A DNA stretch of 64,000 bases, taken from the NCBI GenBank assembly GCA_965225955.1, contig CBDDBX010000012.1, forward strand, positions 26,226-90,225, read 5' to 3'. Source of the stretch: CBDDBX01 sp965225955. Its GTDB lineage: Bacteria > Acidobacteriota > Aminicenantia > UBA2199. The notes under the pieces are model-generated. The model did not search any database. It was given only the letters and a program-made list of their open reading frames with translations, and was not told where the DNA came from. Below, in pieces: positions 8,119-17,667 of this stretch. Position numbers and translations under genes: made by a program. Each line of letters starts with the position of its first letter. The stretch's first letter is position 1.

Positions 8119-8826
8119 ATGCTGGACTCCCGACAGGGAGCTATTGCAAAATACAAGTCTCTGGTACTTGGTGAAAAAACAGGTCTTTTAAAACTCATTA
8201 AATATGAACTTATTGTTTCGCTTCTGGGACCTCTTCCCGGAGCAGCAGGTTATCTTCTGAGGAAAATCTTTTTTCCAATGCTGATGAAGAAAACCGGTAG
8301 CGGTGTTGTTTTCGGACGCAACATGACCATAAGACATCCTGATAAAATCGAAATCGGAGATAATACTATCTTTGATGATAACTCAGTTATAGACGCCAAA
8401 GGAGAATCCAACAGAGGAATAATCATAGGCAGCAATGTACTCATAGGAAGAGGAACAACCCTCAGTTGCAAAAACGGTAACATAAGTATTGGAGATTACT
8501 CCAATCTTGGTCCGGGAAATACTATCCTGTCGGAAACAGAATTAAATATTGGCAAATATGTATATACAGCAGGCCACCTGTACATGATTGCAGGTGGAAA
8601 CCACAGTTTTGAAAGAAGGGATATCCCGATGTTTCATCAACCCTCCTACTCAAGAGGCGGAATAAGCCTTGGAGATGATGTCTGGCTTGGAGCTAATGCA
8701 ACTGTTCTTGATGGAGTGACTATTGAGAAAGGCTCAATTATAGGAGCAGCCTCAATGGTAAACAAAAATATCCCCGAATATTCAATTGCCGTAGGGGCAC
8801 CGGCAAAAGTAATTAAGAAAAGGTAA
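8119..8826 (+). CDS. Left-handed beta-helix acyl/acetyltransferase (WbbJ-like)
   Basis: 235 residues from the ATG at 8119, preceded by GGAGG with 10-nt spacing. An in-frame ATG at 8068 would add 17 residues and coincides with the predicted transcription start, so it remains possible. After an N-terminal amphipathic stretch (LLGPLPGAAGYLLRK), imperfect hexapeptide repeats form the beta-helix (IEIGDNTIFDDNSVIDA, IIIGSNVLIGRGTTLS, ISIGDYSNLGPG). The classical C-terminal block follows (GDDVWLGANATVLDGVTIEKGSIIGAASMV ... VGAPAKVIKKR). The conserved catalytic-type His may be in GNHSFERRD. The family transfers acetyl or other acyl groups to sugars or lipids of surface glycans. It opens a four-gene run with the FAD protein, SDR and hydrolase. 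Confidence 0.85.
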   Translation: MLDSRQGAIAKYKSLVLGEKTGLLKLIKYELIVSLLGPLPGAAGYLLRKIFFPMLMKKTGSGVVFGRNMTIRHPDKIEIGDNTIFDDNSVIDAKGESNRGIIIGSNVLIGRGTTLSCKNGNISIGDYSNLGPGNTILSETELNIGKYVYTAGHLYMIAGGNHSFERRDIPMFHQPSYSRGGISLGDDVWLGANATVLDGVTIEKGSIIGAASMVNKNIPEYSIAVGAPAKVIKKR

Positions 8827-8840
8827 AAGAGAGGTTTAAA

Positions 8841-10337
8841 ATGTCAGTTATGGAAAGAGATATAAAAAAGGCAGCAGAGACTAATTTCGACCTGATAATA
8901 ACAGGCGGTGGTGTATACGGTATTATGCTGGCTCTTGAGTCTGCAAGAAGAGGGCTGAATTTCCTTCTTCTTGAAAGAGACGATTTTTACGGAGCTACAA
9001 GCCTGAACCATCTCCGTACAGTACACGGAGGACTTAGATATCTTCAGAGTGCAGATCTGCTGAGATTCAAGGAGTCTGTACACGAAAGAAGATGGTTTTT
9101 CAGACATATGCCTGGTTATGTAAATCTTATGCCATGTCTTCTTCCTCTTTACGGAAAAGGTCTTCAGAGAAATTCAATTCTTAAAGCCGGAATACTTGCC
9201 AATGATCTCCTCTCTTTCAACAGAAACAGCGGAGTAAGATCAGGTAAAAAAATTCCCTGCGGTAAAGTAGTTTCAAAAGATAATGCCTGCTCTATTTTCC
9301 CAAAAGCCGACAGAGATGGTCTGACTGGAGGCGCAATCTGGTACGATGGAAGTCTGCCTGAGCACCAGAGAATATTTGTAGAACTCCTTAAAGCTTCTGT
9401 TAAGAAAAGTGGTACAGCTCTCAACTATATGGAAGTTAAACAGCTTACTAAAGATAACAACAAAGTAACTGGTGTTGAATGTACCGATAAAGAAACCGGA
9501 AAAACCATTATGTTCAAAGCTCCGGTAGTAATAAATGCTGCAGGTCCATGGTGCAGAGAGCTTGCTTCAGCTTTTCACAAAGATGAAAAGAAACTATTTG
9601 TTAAGAATCTTCTTTACTGGAACGTTCTTTTCAAAAAGGAAGCTCTGTCTGATTATGCTCTTGGACTTTCTGCTAGTAAAGGTGCAGGGCACACATACTT
9701 CTTCCATCCATGGAAAAACAGATTGGTAGTTGGTTGCGGAGAACTTGTAGTAGATAAAATTCCCAATAATTTCAAAGTACCTGATGATGAAATGGATAAG
9801 TTCATTTCTGACATAAATAAAATTGCACCTCATCTTAAACTTACAAAAGATGATATAGAAAGAGTATATGTAGGAGTTCTTCCGGCAAAAGATAGTGGAT
9901 GCCTTGCAAACAGGGAAGTAATTATGAATCATCAGGAAGATGGTGGTCCCGCAGGTCTGTACAGTGTCTCAGGTGTTAAATTCACAACCTCAAGACTTGT
10001 AAGCCACAAACTTATGAACCGTATATATCCTGATATTACAGCAGGTAACTATGAAGATGTCATAAAACCTGATAATTTTCTTGATCTTGCTCTTCCATAC
10101 GCCTACTCTCCCAACTCAGAACTTATAAAAAAACTTAAAGAGGTAGTGAAAACTGAATCCGTTATACATTTAAGTGACCTTATTATCAGAAGAACAAGCC
10201 TGGGAGATAACCCCGGATTAAGTCTGAAGATTCTGCCGGAACTTAGAGACCTTTTCAGTTTCAGCGATTCAGAGTGGGAAAAAGAGATTGTAATGCTTAA
10301 GAACGAACTTAACCGGGGACTGGAGGAGATTAAATGA
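8841..10337 (+). CDS. FAD-dependent oxidoreductase, GlpD-like
   Basis: 498 residues, 14 nt after the acyltransferase. A Rossmann FAD motif sits at about 20-50 (DLIITGGGVYGIMLALESARRG ... LLERDDF). DAO/GlpD-family landmarks include LRTVHGGLRYLQ and INAAGPWCRELAS. GlpD proper oxidises glycerol-3-phosphate at the membrane, but this copy lacks the C-terminal GlpD domain length and sits among glycan-modifying genes. Its substrate may therefore be a sugar or lipid intermediate (inference). The next gene overlaps it by 4 nt, indicating translational coupling. Confidence 0.8.
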   Translation: MSVMERDIKKAAETNFDLIITGGGVYGIMLALESARRGLNFLLLERDDFYGATSLNHLRTVHGGLRYLQSADLLRFKESVHERRWFFRHMPGYVNLMPCLLPLYGKGLQRNSILKAGILANDLLSFNRNSGVRSGKKIPCGKVVSKDNACSIFPKADRDGLTGGAIWYDGSLPEHQRIFVELLKASVKKSGTALNYMEVKQLTKDNNKVTGVECTDKETGKTIMFKAPVVINAAGPWCRELASAFHKDEKKLFVKNLLYWNVLFKKEALSDYALGLSASKGAGHTYFFHPWKNRLVVGCGELVVDKIPNNFKVPDDEMDKFISDINKIAPHLKLTKDDIERVYVGVLPAKDSGCLANREVIMNHQEDGGPAGLYSVSGVKFTTSRLVSHKLMNRIYPDITAGNYEDVIKPDNFLDLALPYAYSPNSELIKKLKEVVKTESVIHLSDLIIRRTSLGDNPGLSLKILPELRDLFSFSDSEWEKEIVMLKNELNRGLEEIK

Positions 10338-11326
10338 GCAGAAGAGCTTTTGTTACAGGAGGAACAGGTTTTACCGGTTCCTGGCTCTGCAGAGCTTTAA
10401 AAGATAAAGGCTATGAAGTTTTCGCCCTAGTAAGAAACAGAAAGAAAACCGGTCTTTTGAATACAGAAGGTATAAATATTGTAGATGGAGATCTCTCTTC
10501 AACTCAATCTCTTGAGGGTATATTTACCGATCTTAAAATAGATACTGTTTTTCACGTTGCAGCAATGTATCGTCAGGAAGGCGTTTCAAAAGAGCTGTTC
10601 TTCAAAGTCAATGTAGACGGAACCAGAGCTCTTCTTGACGAAGCAGTTAAAGCAGGTATTAAGAAATTTGTACACTGCAGTACTGTTGGAGTTCAGGGAG
10701 AGATATCCAATCCTCCGGCAACAGAAGATGCTCCCTTTAATCCGGGAGACCACTATCAGGAATCCAAACTTGAAGGTGAAAAACTTGCATTGTCATATTT
10801 TAATGAAGGAAAAATTGCAGGCGCTGTTGTCAGGCCTGTAGGTATTTACGGTCCCGGAGATACCAGATTTCTTAAACTTTTCAGACATATAAACAGCGGA
10901 AAATTCAAGATGATAGGTAACGGTAAACCTCTTTACCATCTGACCTTTGTTGAAGACCTGGTTGCAGGAATTATTCTTGCAGGTGAAGTTGAAGCCAGTA
11001 ATAAAAGAGTCTACACAATTGGTGGGAATGAGTACCTTCCTCTTGAAGATCTGGTTGCCCTTATTGCTGAAATACTTGGAAAAAAAGTCTCATCACTGAA
11101 AATCCCACTACCCCCTGTCTATATGGCAGCTTTCTGCTGTGAAATGATCTGCAGACCTCTTGGTATTGAACCTCCACTATTCAGAAGACGCCTTGATTTC
11201 TTCACAAAAGACAGAGCCTTTGACATTACCAGAGCAAAGAGTGAACTGAACTATCAGCCTCAGATTTCACTTAAAGATGGTTTAACACGTACAGCAGAGT
11301 GGTACAGAGAAGAGAAACTTATTTAG
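10334..11326 (+). CDS. NAD-dependent epimerase/dehydratase (extended SDR)
   Basis: 330 residues, start overlapping the previous stop (ATGA). The N-terminal GGTGFTG nucleotide-binding loop is at about residues 8-14. The catalytic Tyr-x-x-x-Lys is YQESK at about 141-145, with the preceding HCSTVGVQG supplying the Ser/Thr. RPVGIYGPGDTRFL follows. The C-terminal part resembles hopanoid-associated or steroid-type SDRs (3-beta-HSD-like) more than UDP-galactose epimerases. It probably acts with the flavoprotein upstream on the same intermediate (inference). Confidence 0.85.
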   Translation: MSRRAFVTGGTGFTGSWLCRALKDKGYEVFALVRNRKKTGLLNTEGINIVDGDLSSTQSLEGIFTDLKIDTVFHVAAMYRQEGVSKELFFKVNVDGTRALLDEAVKAGIKKFVHCSTVGVQGEISNPPATEDAPFNPGDHYQESKLEGEKLALSYFNEGKIAGAVVRPVGIYGPGDTRFLKLFRHINSGKFKMIGNGKPLYHLTFVEDLVAGIILAGEVEASNKRVYTIGGNEYLPLEDLVALIAEILGKKVSSLKIPLPPVYMAAFCCEMICRPLGIEPPLFRRRLDFFTKDRAFDITRAKSELNYQPQISLKDGLTRTAEWYREEKLI

Positions 11327-11334
11327 GATATATT

Positions 11335-12117
11335 ATGAAAAGAGAACTTATTGCAGATACCCATATACACATTTACGAGAACTACAATATTGAGCAGTTT
11401 ATCTCCAATGGCCTTGCCAATGCCGGGAAGTTCAGTTCAGAAGAGGCGGTAAAACTGCTATGCCTTACTGAAGCAAAAGAGAACAGATTTTTCAAAAAAT
11501 TCTCTGATGGAGAGACCTGCGGTAGCTACTCATTTTCAAAAACTGAAGAGGACTTTTCACTTAAAATAATTAAAGATAATAAGACAGAAGGCTATTTGCT
11601 TAATGGCAGACAGATTGTAACCAGCGAAGGCATAGAAGTACTTGCTCTTGCAACCAGTGAGATAATAGAAGATGGTAAACCTGCCTCTGAGGTAATTGAT
11701 TCCCTTATCAGTAAAGGAGCTGTTGTGGTTCTGGGATGGGGAGTTGGTAAGTGGCTTTTTGGCAGAGGCAATCTGGTAAACCAGCTAATCGATAAGTATA
11801 GTGCTTCACAGATAATCATTGGTGATAATAGTGCCCGTCCTCCTTTCTGGGGAACTCCTGTACAGTTTCTGAAAGGTGGAGAGAAAGGTATAAAAATTGT
11901 CGCAGGCTCAGATCCCCTTCCTTTCAGTGAAGAGATCAATAAACCAGGCACCTACAATATTGTGGGTACAACAGAGTTTAATGAAAACACTCCGGGGTCA
12001 TCATTAAATAACCTTATAACTTCCGGTGATTACAAAATCTGCGGAAAACGTGATTCTATTGCTGAATTCTTTACAAGACAGCTCAGAATGTATACAAAAA
12101 AGTACCTGGGTAAATAG
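11335..12117 (+). CDS. Amidohydrolase/PHP-like metal-dependent protein
   Basis: 260 residues from the ATG at 11335 (AGGA upstream; an earlier in-frame GTG inside the SDR gene is less likely). It begins with ADTHIHIY, the metal-binding DxHxH of TIM-barrel amidohydrolase/PHP enzymes. GSDPLPF near residue 205 resembles the final metal-binding Asp of that fold. Intermediate His ligands are not obvious, so activity is uncertain. It closes a four-gene run beginning at 8119 and probably works on the same surface compound. I do not recognise a more specific family. Confidence 0.55.
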   Translation: MKRELIADTHIHIYENYNIEQFISNGLANAGKFSSEEAVKLLCLTEAKENRFFKKFSDGETCGSYSFSKTEEDFSLKIIKDNKTEGYLLNGRQIVTSEGIEVLALATSEIIEDGKPASEVIDSLISKGAVVVLGWGVGKWLFGRGNLVNQLIDKYSASQIIIGDNSARPPFWGTPVQFLKGGEKGIKIVAGSDPLPFSEEINKPGTYNIVGTTEFNENTPGSSLNNLITSGDYKICGKRDSIAEFFTRQLRMYTKKYLGK

Positions 12118-12153
12118 TAATTCATACAATCTTAAACTAACAGCAAAGTTTCA

Positions 12154-12182
12154 TTGACAGGTTCCGGGGTTAGCAGTAAAAT
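12154..12182 (+). promoter_or_regulatory. Sigma-70 promoter of the first SGNH hydrolase gene
   Basis: TTGACA (12154-12159), 17-nt spacer, TAAAAT (12177-12182), 29 nt before the ATG at 12212 and in a 94-bp gap. It indicates that the SGNH/GT39 genes are a new transcription unit. Confidence 0.75.
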
Positions 12183-12211
12183 TTTATTTAAACAGGTTAC
12201 GGGAGAATTAA

Positions 12212-13729
12212 ATGAAACCAACTACCCTTTTTTTATGGTTAATATTTATTCTGACAACCACCTTTCTTGCCGCAGAAAGCGATTTTTCAATTACAGTCAG
12301 ATCTGCTGAAATTTCCACAGATTCTTTACACCTCTACATTAAAAGAGACTGGAATCATCTTCTTATAACAGATACAGAACATAAACTTCTCTTCAGTATG
12401 AGAACAGATGATTCATCAGAATCTATTGTTTCAGCTGGTTACAGTAATCAGTTTAATTCATACTATGGTCTGGTAGTAAGAAAATCCGACAACCGGACGC
12501 GTTCGTTAATATGCAGGACGGATAAATCTTCGAACCTGCTTCTGGAAAACCTCAAAGAATTTATTTTTCAGCCGGTAATATTTGGTAAAGACTCAAATCT
12601 TTTAGCATATATAAGCAACAACTACACTCTGGTTGTAATAGATATTCACAGTAATCGCGAAATATTAAGAAAGCAGTTTGAAAAACCTATATACAACCTG
12701 GAAGCTCAGATGAAACAGAATAGTTCAAGTTTAAATTTCCAGACTCTGGGCAAAACCGGAGATCTGAATCTCACGATACATGCAGATTCTCTACAGAACA
12801 GCCCGCCGGAGATTATTCATAGTTCTCCTGTTGCACAGAAACCAGTTACTCCATCTGCGTCTTCACCCAGAAATTTCAGAAAGTTTCTCTGTTATGGTGA
12901 CAGTATCACTTCCGGTTATATAAATCACCACCCATCAACCAGAGGCTATGTCCCGCGTTTCGCTCAGTTAATAGAAACACATCTCTATTCAACCGGTACT
13001 GAAGCAATAAGAGTGGGTAATCCCGGGGCTACCACACATATCCTTCTCCGGGGAATTGAGAGAGAGCTTGACAGATATGATGCTGGCTATCTTCTTCTGC
13101 ACGGCGGTACAAATGATCGCCCCGGTCACGAAGAGAGAGCTCTTGAGAGCTTTACCAATATCAAAGCCATGGCTCAGGCAGCTATTGACAGAGGAATGAT
13201 TCCTGTTCTGTCAACACTGATCCCAAGAACTGAATCAGATTACCTGCCGGATTTCAGGGAAATAAACGAATTTACCAACAGGCACATAAGAGATTTTGCA
13301 GCAAGTGCTGATCTTCCGTTAGCTGATTTCTGGAATGTATTCATCAGCCATCAGGATTACGATTCACTCATGTCTGACTATGCTCATCCCAGCGAAAAAG
13401 GCTATGAACTTATGGCTCACACATGGCTGAGAATAATACCTCCTCTTACTCCCGATAAAACAGATATACAGAGAAGCGGAGCCAAAGGGATATCCATATC
13501 CTGGGAAAATGAAGAACTCGATATTGATCACTGGATAGTAGATTACGGTTATAAGAGTGGTAGCTATAACAGATCTGTAAAAATAACCGGCGAATCACTT
13601 CATAAAATACTGAATCCGGCATTCAGCTCACCTTTTGATATGAATATCTTTTTCAAAATAACAGCAGTAGATAAAGATGGCAATAAAAGCCATGAAACCG
13701 TGGAGTATTCAACATTACAGCTTGATTGA
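12212..13729 (+). CDS. Secreted SGNH/GDSL hydrolase with N-terminal and Fn3-like domains (copy 1)
   Basis: 505 residues; GGGAG precedes the ATG. A signal peptide (residues 1-21, ending FLAAE) is followed by an unassigned beta-rich domain to about 215. The SGNH hydrolase domain follows: GDSIT at about 228 with the nucleophile Ser, GGTND at about 298 with the oxyanion Asn, and DYAHP at about 389 with the catalytic Asp and His. A C-terminal Fn3-like domain contains DKDGNKSHE. All catalytic residues are present. Secreted SGNH enzymes commonly remove acyl groups from surface polysaccharides, which fits the acyltransferase and glycosyltransferase genes around it (inference). It is a paralogue of the next gene. 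Confidence 0.85.
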   Translation: MKPTTLFLWLIFILTTTFLAAESDFSITVRSAEISTDSLHLYIKRDWNHLLITDTEHKLLFSMRTDDSSESIVSAGYSNQFNSYYGLVVRKSDNRTRSLICRTDKSSNLLLENLKEFIFQPVIFGKDSNLLAYISNNYTLVVIDIHSNREILRKQFEKPIYNLEAQMKQNSSSLNFQTLGKTGDLNLTIHADSLQNSPPEIIHSSPVAQKPVTPSASSPRNFRKFLCYGDSITSGYINHHPSTRGYVPRFAQLIETHLYSTGTEAIRVGNPGATTHILLRGIERELDRYDAGYLLLHGGTNDRPGHEERALESFTNIKAMAQAAIDRGMIPVLSTLIPRTESDYLPDFREINEFTNRHIRDFAASADLPLADFWNVFISHQDYDSLMSDYAHPSEKGYELMAHTWLRIIPPLTPDKTDIQRSGAKGISISWENEELDIDHWIVDYGYKSGSYNRSVKITGESLHKILNPAFSSPFDMNIFFKITAVDKDGNKSHETVEYSTLQLD

Positions 13730-13754
13730 CAAAGGCTGGTAATGCTGGTATTCT
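13726..13754 (+). promoter_or_regulatory. Sigma-70 promoter overlapping the upstream stop codon
   Basis: TTGACA (13726-13731), 17-nt spacer, TATTCT (13749-13754), 38 nt before the ATG at 13793. The TGA stop of the first SGNH gene (13727-13729) lies inside the -35 hexamer, so the two genes are packed without losing a separate promoter. Confidence 0.65.
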
Positions 13755-13792
13755 CAACAGGTTAGAATTATTTATAATGTCGGAGATAGTTT

Positions 13793-15313
13793 ATGATTTT
13801 CAGTAAAAAACATTATCTGTCCTTGCTTCTTATCATTACCTTAAGTCTGCTTTTATCAGGCAGCACATCGGTTCATAAAACCAGAGGGATGATTGAAGCA
13901 GGAGAAACAACTTACAGCTTTACCAGCTCTGCTCACTCTGTGGCAGTTTATAACAAAGAACAGCAAATCTTCACTCACAAATGTGGAGCTTCAGAAATGA
14001 TTGTCAGTACAGGTTACAGCAATTATATGAAGTCACTATACTGCTTTAAAGTAAGATTTGAACAGAATGGCACAAAATCACTTATCAGTGTTACTCCTGC
14101 AGGAGAAGAGTTAATTGCCGGCAATCTGGCAAAGCTGCCGTACAATCCTTCTTATACAGGTAACTCCGGCAGATACGTTGCATATATTGACTCTGAGTTT
14201 ACCCTGACAATAATAGATGCAGATAGTAATTCAGTTATCCATAAAATCAGGTTTGACAAACCAGTATACAATCTCAGCACTAATGGCAACACTGTAACTT
14301 TCTACAGATTAAAAGGTTTTGGTGATGAAAAGATAAGCTTCTCTTCAGACAATATTGGTTCCGGCAATCTGAATTTCAGATACGGCACAGTTATAAACAC
14401 TGTATCAGAATCAGCAAAAAATAGTCTTGCCCAGCTTAACAAGAGAAGATTTCTCTGTGCAGGTGATAGTATTACAAGAGGTAAAATAGGCACCGTAGTA
14501 AGAATCGATCTTGGTTATATACCTAAACTACATATCCTGATTAATGATCAGCTATATTCAGATGAAGTTTCAATGGTTAATTATGGTAAAAACGGTGAAA
14601 CCACAAGAGAAATGTTATCCAGATTTGATTACATACTGGATGCAAGTGAAAAAGCCGCTTTTCTCCTTCTTCACATGGGAACAAACGATATGCCTGTTGA
14701 AGGAATCAGCCCAATGCAGACCTTCCTCAACATAAAAGAGATGGTTCTTAAAGCCAGAAACAGAGGAATGCTTCCGGTTATCTCAACCCTGATACCAAGA
14801 AAACCCAAGGATTCACTAACTGGTGATTTCAGACCTTTTAATATTGAAACAAACAACCTTCTGAAAGCTTTTGCAGTAGAAGCAGGTATTCCTATTGCTG
14901 ACTTCTGGGATATATTTATAAATCATCCGGGATACGATACAGACCCCGACATTATGTCTGACCACGTTCATCCCGGGAGAGATGGTTACCAGTTAATGGC
15001 AAATGAGTGGATCAAAAAAATTCCTCCACTACCGGTTACAGGTTCAGCTTTTGATAAAAGCAAACCAAATAAAATTGTTTTCAACTGGAGTGGGAATCCT
15101 GAAATGGATATAGATCACTACATTATCAAATATAGCCGTGGAGGAGATGAGTTGAACAGAACAGTGCAACTTAAAGTTCCTTCAACAACTATTAACTTCC
15201 TCAATCCTGTATTCCTGTCACCATTCTCATTCAGAATAAAACTCACCATAGAAGCTGTTGATAAAGATGGCAATAAAAGCCCTGTATCAACACTTATGGA
15301 TTCAGATAATTAA
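13793..15313 (+). CDS. Secreted SGNH/GDSL hydrolase with N-terminal and Fn3-like domains (copy 2)
   Basis: 506 residues. The N-terminus has a signal peptide (YLSLLLIITLSLLLSGST). The N-terminal domain is related to copy 1 (IVSTGYSN matching IVSAGYSN). The SGNH residues are intact: GDSIT at about 223, MGTND at about 295 and SDHVHP at about 388-393. The C-terminal Fn3-like tail carries DKDGNKSP. It clearly arose by tandem duplication of the preceding gene but has diverged substantially, suggesting a different acyl substrate (inference). A hairpin terminator follows. Confidence 0.85.
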   Translation: MIFSKKHYLSLLLIITLSLLLSGSTSVHKTRGMIEAGETTYSFTSSAHSVAVYNKEQQIFTHKCGASEMIVSTGYSNYMKSLYCFKVRFEQNGTKSLISVTPAGEELIAGNLAKLPYNPSYTGNSGRYVAYIDSEFTLTIIDADSNSVIHKIRFDKPVYNLSTNGNTVTFYRLKGFGDEKISFSSDNIGSGNLNFRYGTVINTVSESAKNSLAQLNKRRFLCAGDSITRGKIGTVVRIDLGYIPKLHILINDQLYSDEVSMVNYGKNGETTREMLSRFDYILDASEKAAFLLLHMGTNDMPVEGISPMQTFLNIKEMVLKARNRGMLPVISTLIPRKPKDSLTGDFRPFNIETNNLLKAFAVEAGIPIADFWDIFINHPGYDTDPDIMSDHVHPGRDGYQLMANEWIKKIPPLPVTGSAFDKSKPNKIVFNWSGNPEMDIDHYIIKYSRGGDELNRTVQLKVPSTTINFLNPVFLSPFSFRIKLTIEAVDKDGNKSPVSTLMDSDN

Positions 15314-15322
15314 TTTAATTAC

Positions 15323-15348
15323 CCCGGCAGCCACTTAAAACTGCCGGG
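15323..15348 (+). terminator. Hairpin after the second SGNH gene
   Basis: An 8-bp GC-rich stem (CCCGGCAG/CTGCCGGG) with a 10-nt loop starts 10 nt after the stop codon and ends before the ribosome site of the next gene. No U-run follows, so termination may be partial. Confidence 0.5.
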
Positions 15349-15369
15349 TTCAACCTCACGGAGATATCT

Positions 15370-17667
15370 ATGTCCAGAAGAACCGGCTATATAATAACTG
15401 TTCTTATTCTCTTAACACTATTCACTCTTCTCAGAGTATATTCCCCCTCTTCCGACATTCCTTCAAATATTACTCCCAGCGGTAGTATTTATACAGATGA
15501 AGGTAATCAGTGTCACAATTCAAGAAGCAAGGTTCTTTTTAACAACTGGTTTCCCGACAACTGGAAAATAACCTGTTATAATCCATTTCTTCCATATATT
15601 AAGCTTGGCCTGTTTAAAGCTTTTGATACAGGAATGGTTCAGCAGAGAATTGTATCTTATATATTCGCCTTCCTCTCCCTACTATTCTTCTACCTGAAAA
15701 TATCGTCGTACTTTTCACGCTGGTATGGCATTGCGGGCCTGCTCCTTCTTGGCTCCAACTTCATATATCTCATGTACAACAGAATAGGAACCTTCGAAAC
15801 ATCTCTGGTTTTCTGGATGATATTTACTGTATGGGCTCTTGAAAAGTACAGAGCAGATGAGAAGCATATGTACCTGTTCCTTGCAGGTATATCTGCCTTC
15901 ATGACTTTCATATTTAAGAATATCGCTATCTATTTTCTTCCTGCACCATTCATAGCACTTGGCATTATGCTGGTATCTGAAGGGAGATTCAGAAGAAAAC
16001 AGATTACCCGGCCTTTTACATTCCTTATTATGGGAATTGGAATAACCTGGTTATTATGGTTCACCCTCTTCTACATGCCCAACAGAGAGTGGATACTCTC
16101 AGCTCCCGGCAAATATATGAGTGGTTTAATGCTTCCATCAAGCATTCGTGTTGCTCTTAATAATTTCATAAATTTCCCCTGGAAAGAGCAGTTTCATAAA
16201 ATACCTGTAGTATGGATTACTTCACTCTTTTTTATTCCCATCTATTTCCGACGGCTCATTACCCGCAGATCCACAATAACAGAAAATGGCTGGCTTCTTC
16301 TGTTCTTTGCAAATACAGTATTTCTTTCAATAATGTCATACCGTCCTACAAGATACTTCCTTCCGGTAATTCCTGCAATGATCTTCATGACTATCTGTTT
16401 CATAAAATGGATTCAGCAGAAAGAGAAAACTCCTGCAATAAGAGGATGGCTTAATATTCCAGTTATTCTGTTTGATGCACTATGGATATTTACCGCTTCA
16501 TGGGTATGCTTCATCCCCTTCAGCAGAAGGTTTATCTATTTTAATATTTCAGCAAAAGAACTTATAATAACATCTCTGGTAACTGCTCTTCTGATAAAAA
16601 TGGCCCCGTCTTTATCTCTTCATAATCTTAAAAAGAAAATTGCTCTGCCCTTAAGTATTCTGATGATTGCAACTTCAGTTGGTTACAGCTCCTGGCAATA
16701 CTTCAGCTGGATGAATATCAGAACCAGCTATATTAAGAGCTGTGCAGATAGTCTGGCTAAACTTGAAGGCACTGCATGGATAGCAGGTCTTGCTGCTCCT
16801 GCTGCAGTAATGGATACAAAGCATAAATCCCTGTTCCTCTATCCCAACTTTGTAAATTTTGACGCTCCTTTTGATAAATATGACCTTAGTCATGCACTAC
16901 TTGAAACCGGAGCCAGCAGGGAAGTAAAGATCTTTCATAAAACCTGGCCTCTAAAGATGAGCCACACCCCAATTGTAGCGGTCTATCCTCTCAAGGATTA
17001 CAATATGCACCTCTACGATTTTAAAGCTCCATATATTAAATCCTACAGCAATGGAGTCGTTACAATTAACAATCCATCAGAGAAGGTAATTAACAGTTCT
17101 CTGAAAACAATCAACCTTTCTGATATGTCAGTAACAGAAGAAGAGATTGTTATTAAACCCGGCCTCAACACAATTCAGGCTGTTATACCAGATAACTCAG
17201 CAATTGGTATTCCCACAGATAAACTGGAACCCACCTTTATCTACTACGGTGGTAATTTTGGAAGAAGAACCGGTAGAGTTGTTCCTTACCCCGGCAATTC
17301 ATCGTTAAGAGCAGTGGAGTTCAGAAGAAAATACAATTCCCCCGGTTTTATAGCTTTTGGCCCCGGCGTACCGTTTGCTCCAGGTAGATTTAAAGCTGAG
17401 TTCCATATCGATTTTCCGGGGATTATGACAAGAATTAAACCTATGGCAACAATAGATATAGTAGACACTGGTTCAGGCAGAGTTCTTGCTTCCAGAGTTG
17501 TTAAACCCAGATCTGTAGAGAAATCAGGTATATATACACTTGAAACAGTTATAGATAAAACCACCAGTATTGATTTCAGAGTCAGAGCTGAAGGAACCTC
17601 CGGGGTTCTGTTCAGAAAGATGGTGCTTAACTATGACCTTCTCTACTTCCCCAAAAAGAAAAATTGA
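15370..17667 (+). CDS. Multi-pass membrane glycosyltransferase, GT39/ArnT-like (GT-C fold)
   Basis: 765 residues; GGAG precedes the ATG. The first transmembrane helix (IITVLILLTLFTLLRVY) is followed by an extracytoplasmic loop with YTDEG at about 38-42, the Asp-containing catalytic position expected in GT-C enzymes. About ten further hydrophobic helices extend to about residue 450 (including FIWxxxxIYL-type segments and SIMSYRPTRYFLPVIPA). The last 300 residues form a soluble, probably periplasmic beta-rich region. Such enzymes transfer sugars from polyprenyl phosphate carriers to lipids, proteins or glycans outside the membrane. The GT2 at 18632 could make the polyprenyl-linked donor (inference). 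Confidence 0.75.
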   Translation: MSRRTGYIITVLILLTLFTLLRVYSPSSDIPSNITPSGSIYTDEGNQCHNSRSKVLFNNWFPDNWKITCYNPFLPYIKLGLFKAFDTGMVQQRIVSYIFAFLSLLFFYLKISSYFSRWYGIAGLLLLGSNFIYLMYNRIGTFETSLVFWMIFTVWALEKYRADEKHMYLFLAGISAFMTFIFKNIAIYFLPAPFIALGIMLVSEGRFRRKQITRPFTFLIMGIGITWLLWFTLFYMPNREWILSAPGKYMSGLMLPSSIRVALNNFINFPWKEQFHKIPVVWITSLFFIPIYFRRLITRRSTITENGWLLLFFANTVFLSIMSYRPTRYFLPVIPAMIFMTICFIKWIQQKEKTPAIRGWLNIPVILFDALWIFTASWVCFIPFSRRFIYFNISAKELIITSLVTALLIKMAPSLSLHNLKKKIALPLSILMIATSVGYSSWQYFSWMNIRTSYIKSCADSLAKLEGTAWIAGLAAPAAVMDTKHKSLFLYPNFVNFDAPFDKYDLSHALLETGASREVKIFHKTWPLKMSHTPIVAVYPLKDYNMHLYDFKAPYIKSYSNGVVTINNPSEKVINSSLKTINLSDMSVTEEEIVIKPGLNTIQAVIPDNSAIGIPTDKLEPTFIYYGGNFGRRTGRVVPYPGNSSLRAVEFRRKYNSPGFIAFGPGVPFAPGRFKAEFHIDFPGIMTRIKPMATIDIVDTGSGRVLASRVVKPRSVEKSGIYTLETVIDKTTSIDFRVRAEGTSGVLFRKMVLNYDLLYFPKKKN

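Noticed and set aside
11299..11334. Upstream GTG start for the amidohydrolase-like protein
   Set aside because: It would add 12 residues inside the SDR gene with no ribosome site; the ATG at 11335 begins right before the conserved ADTHIH motif.
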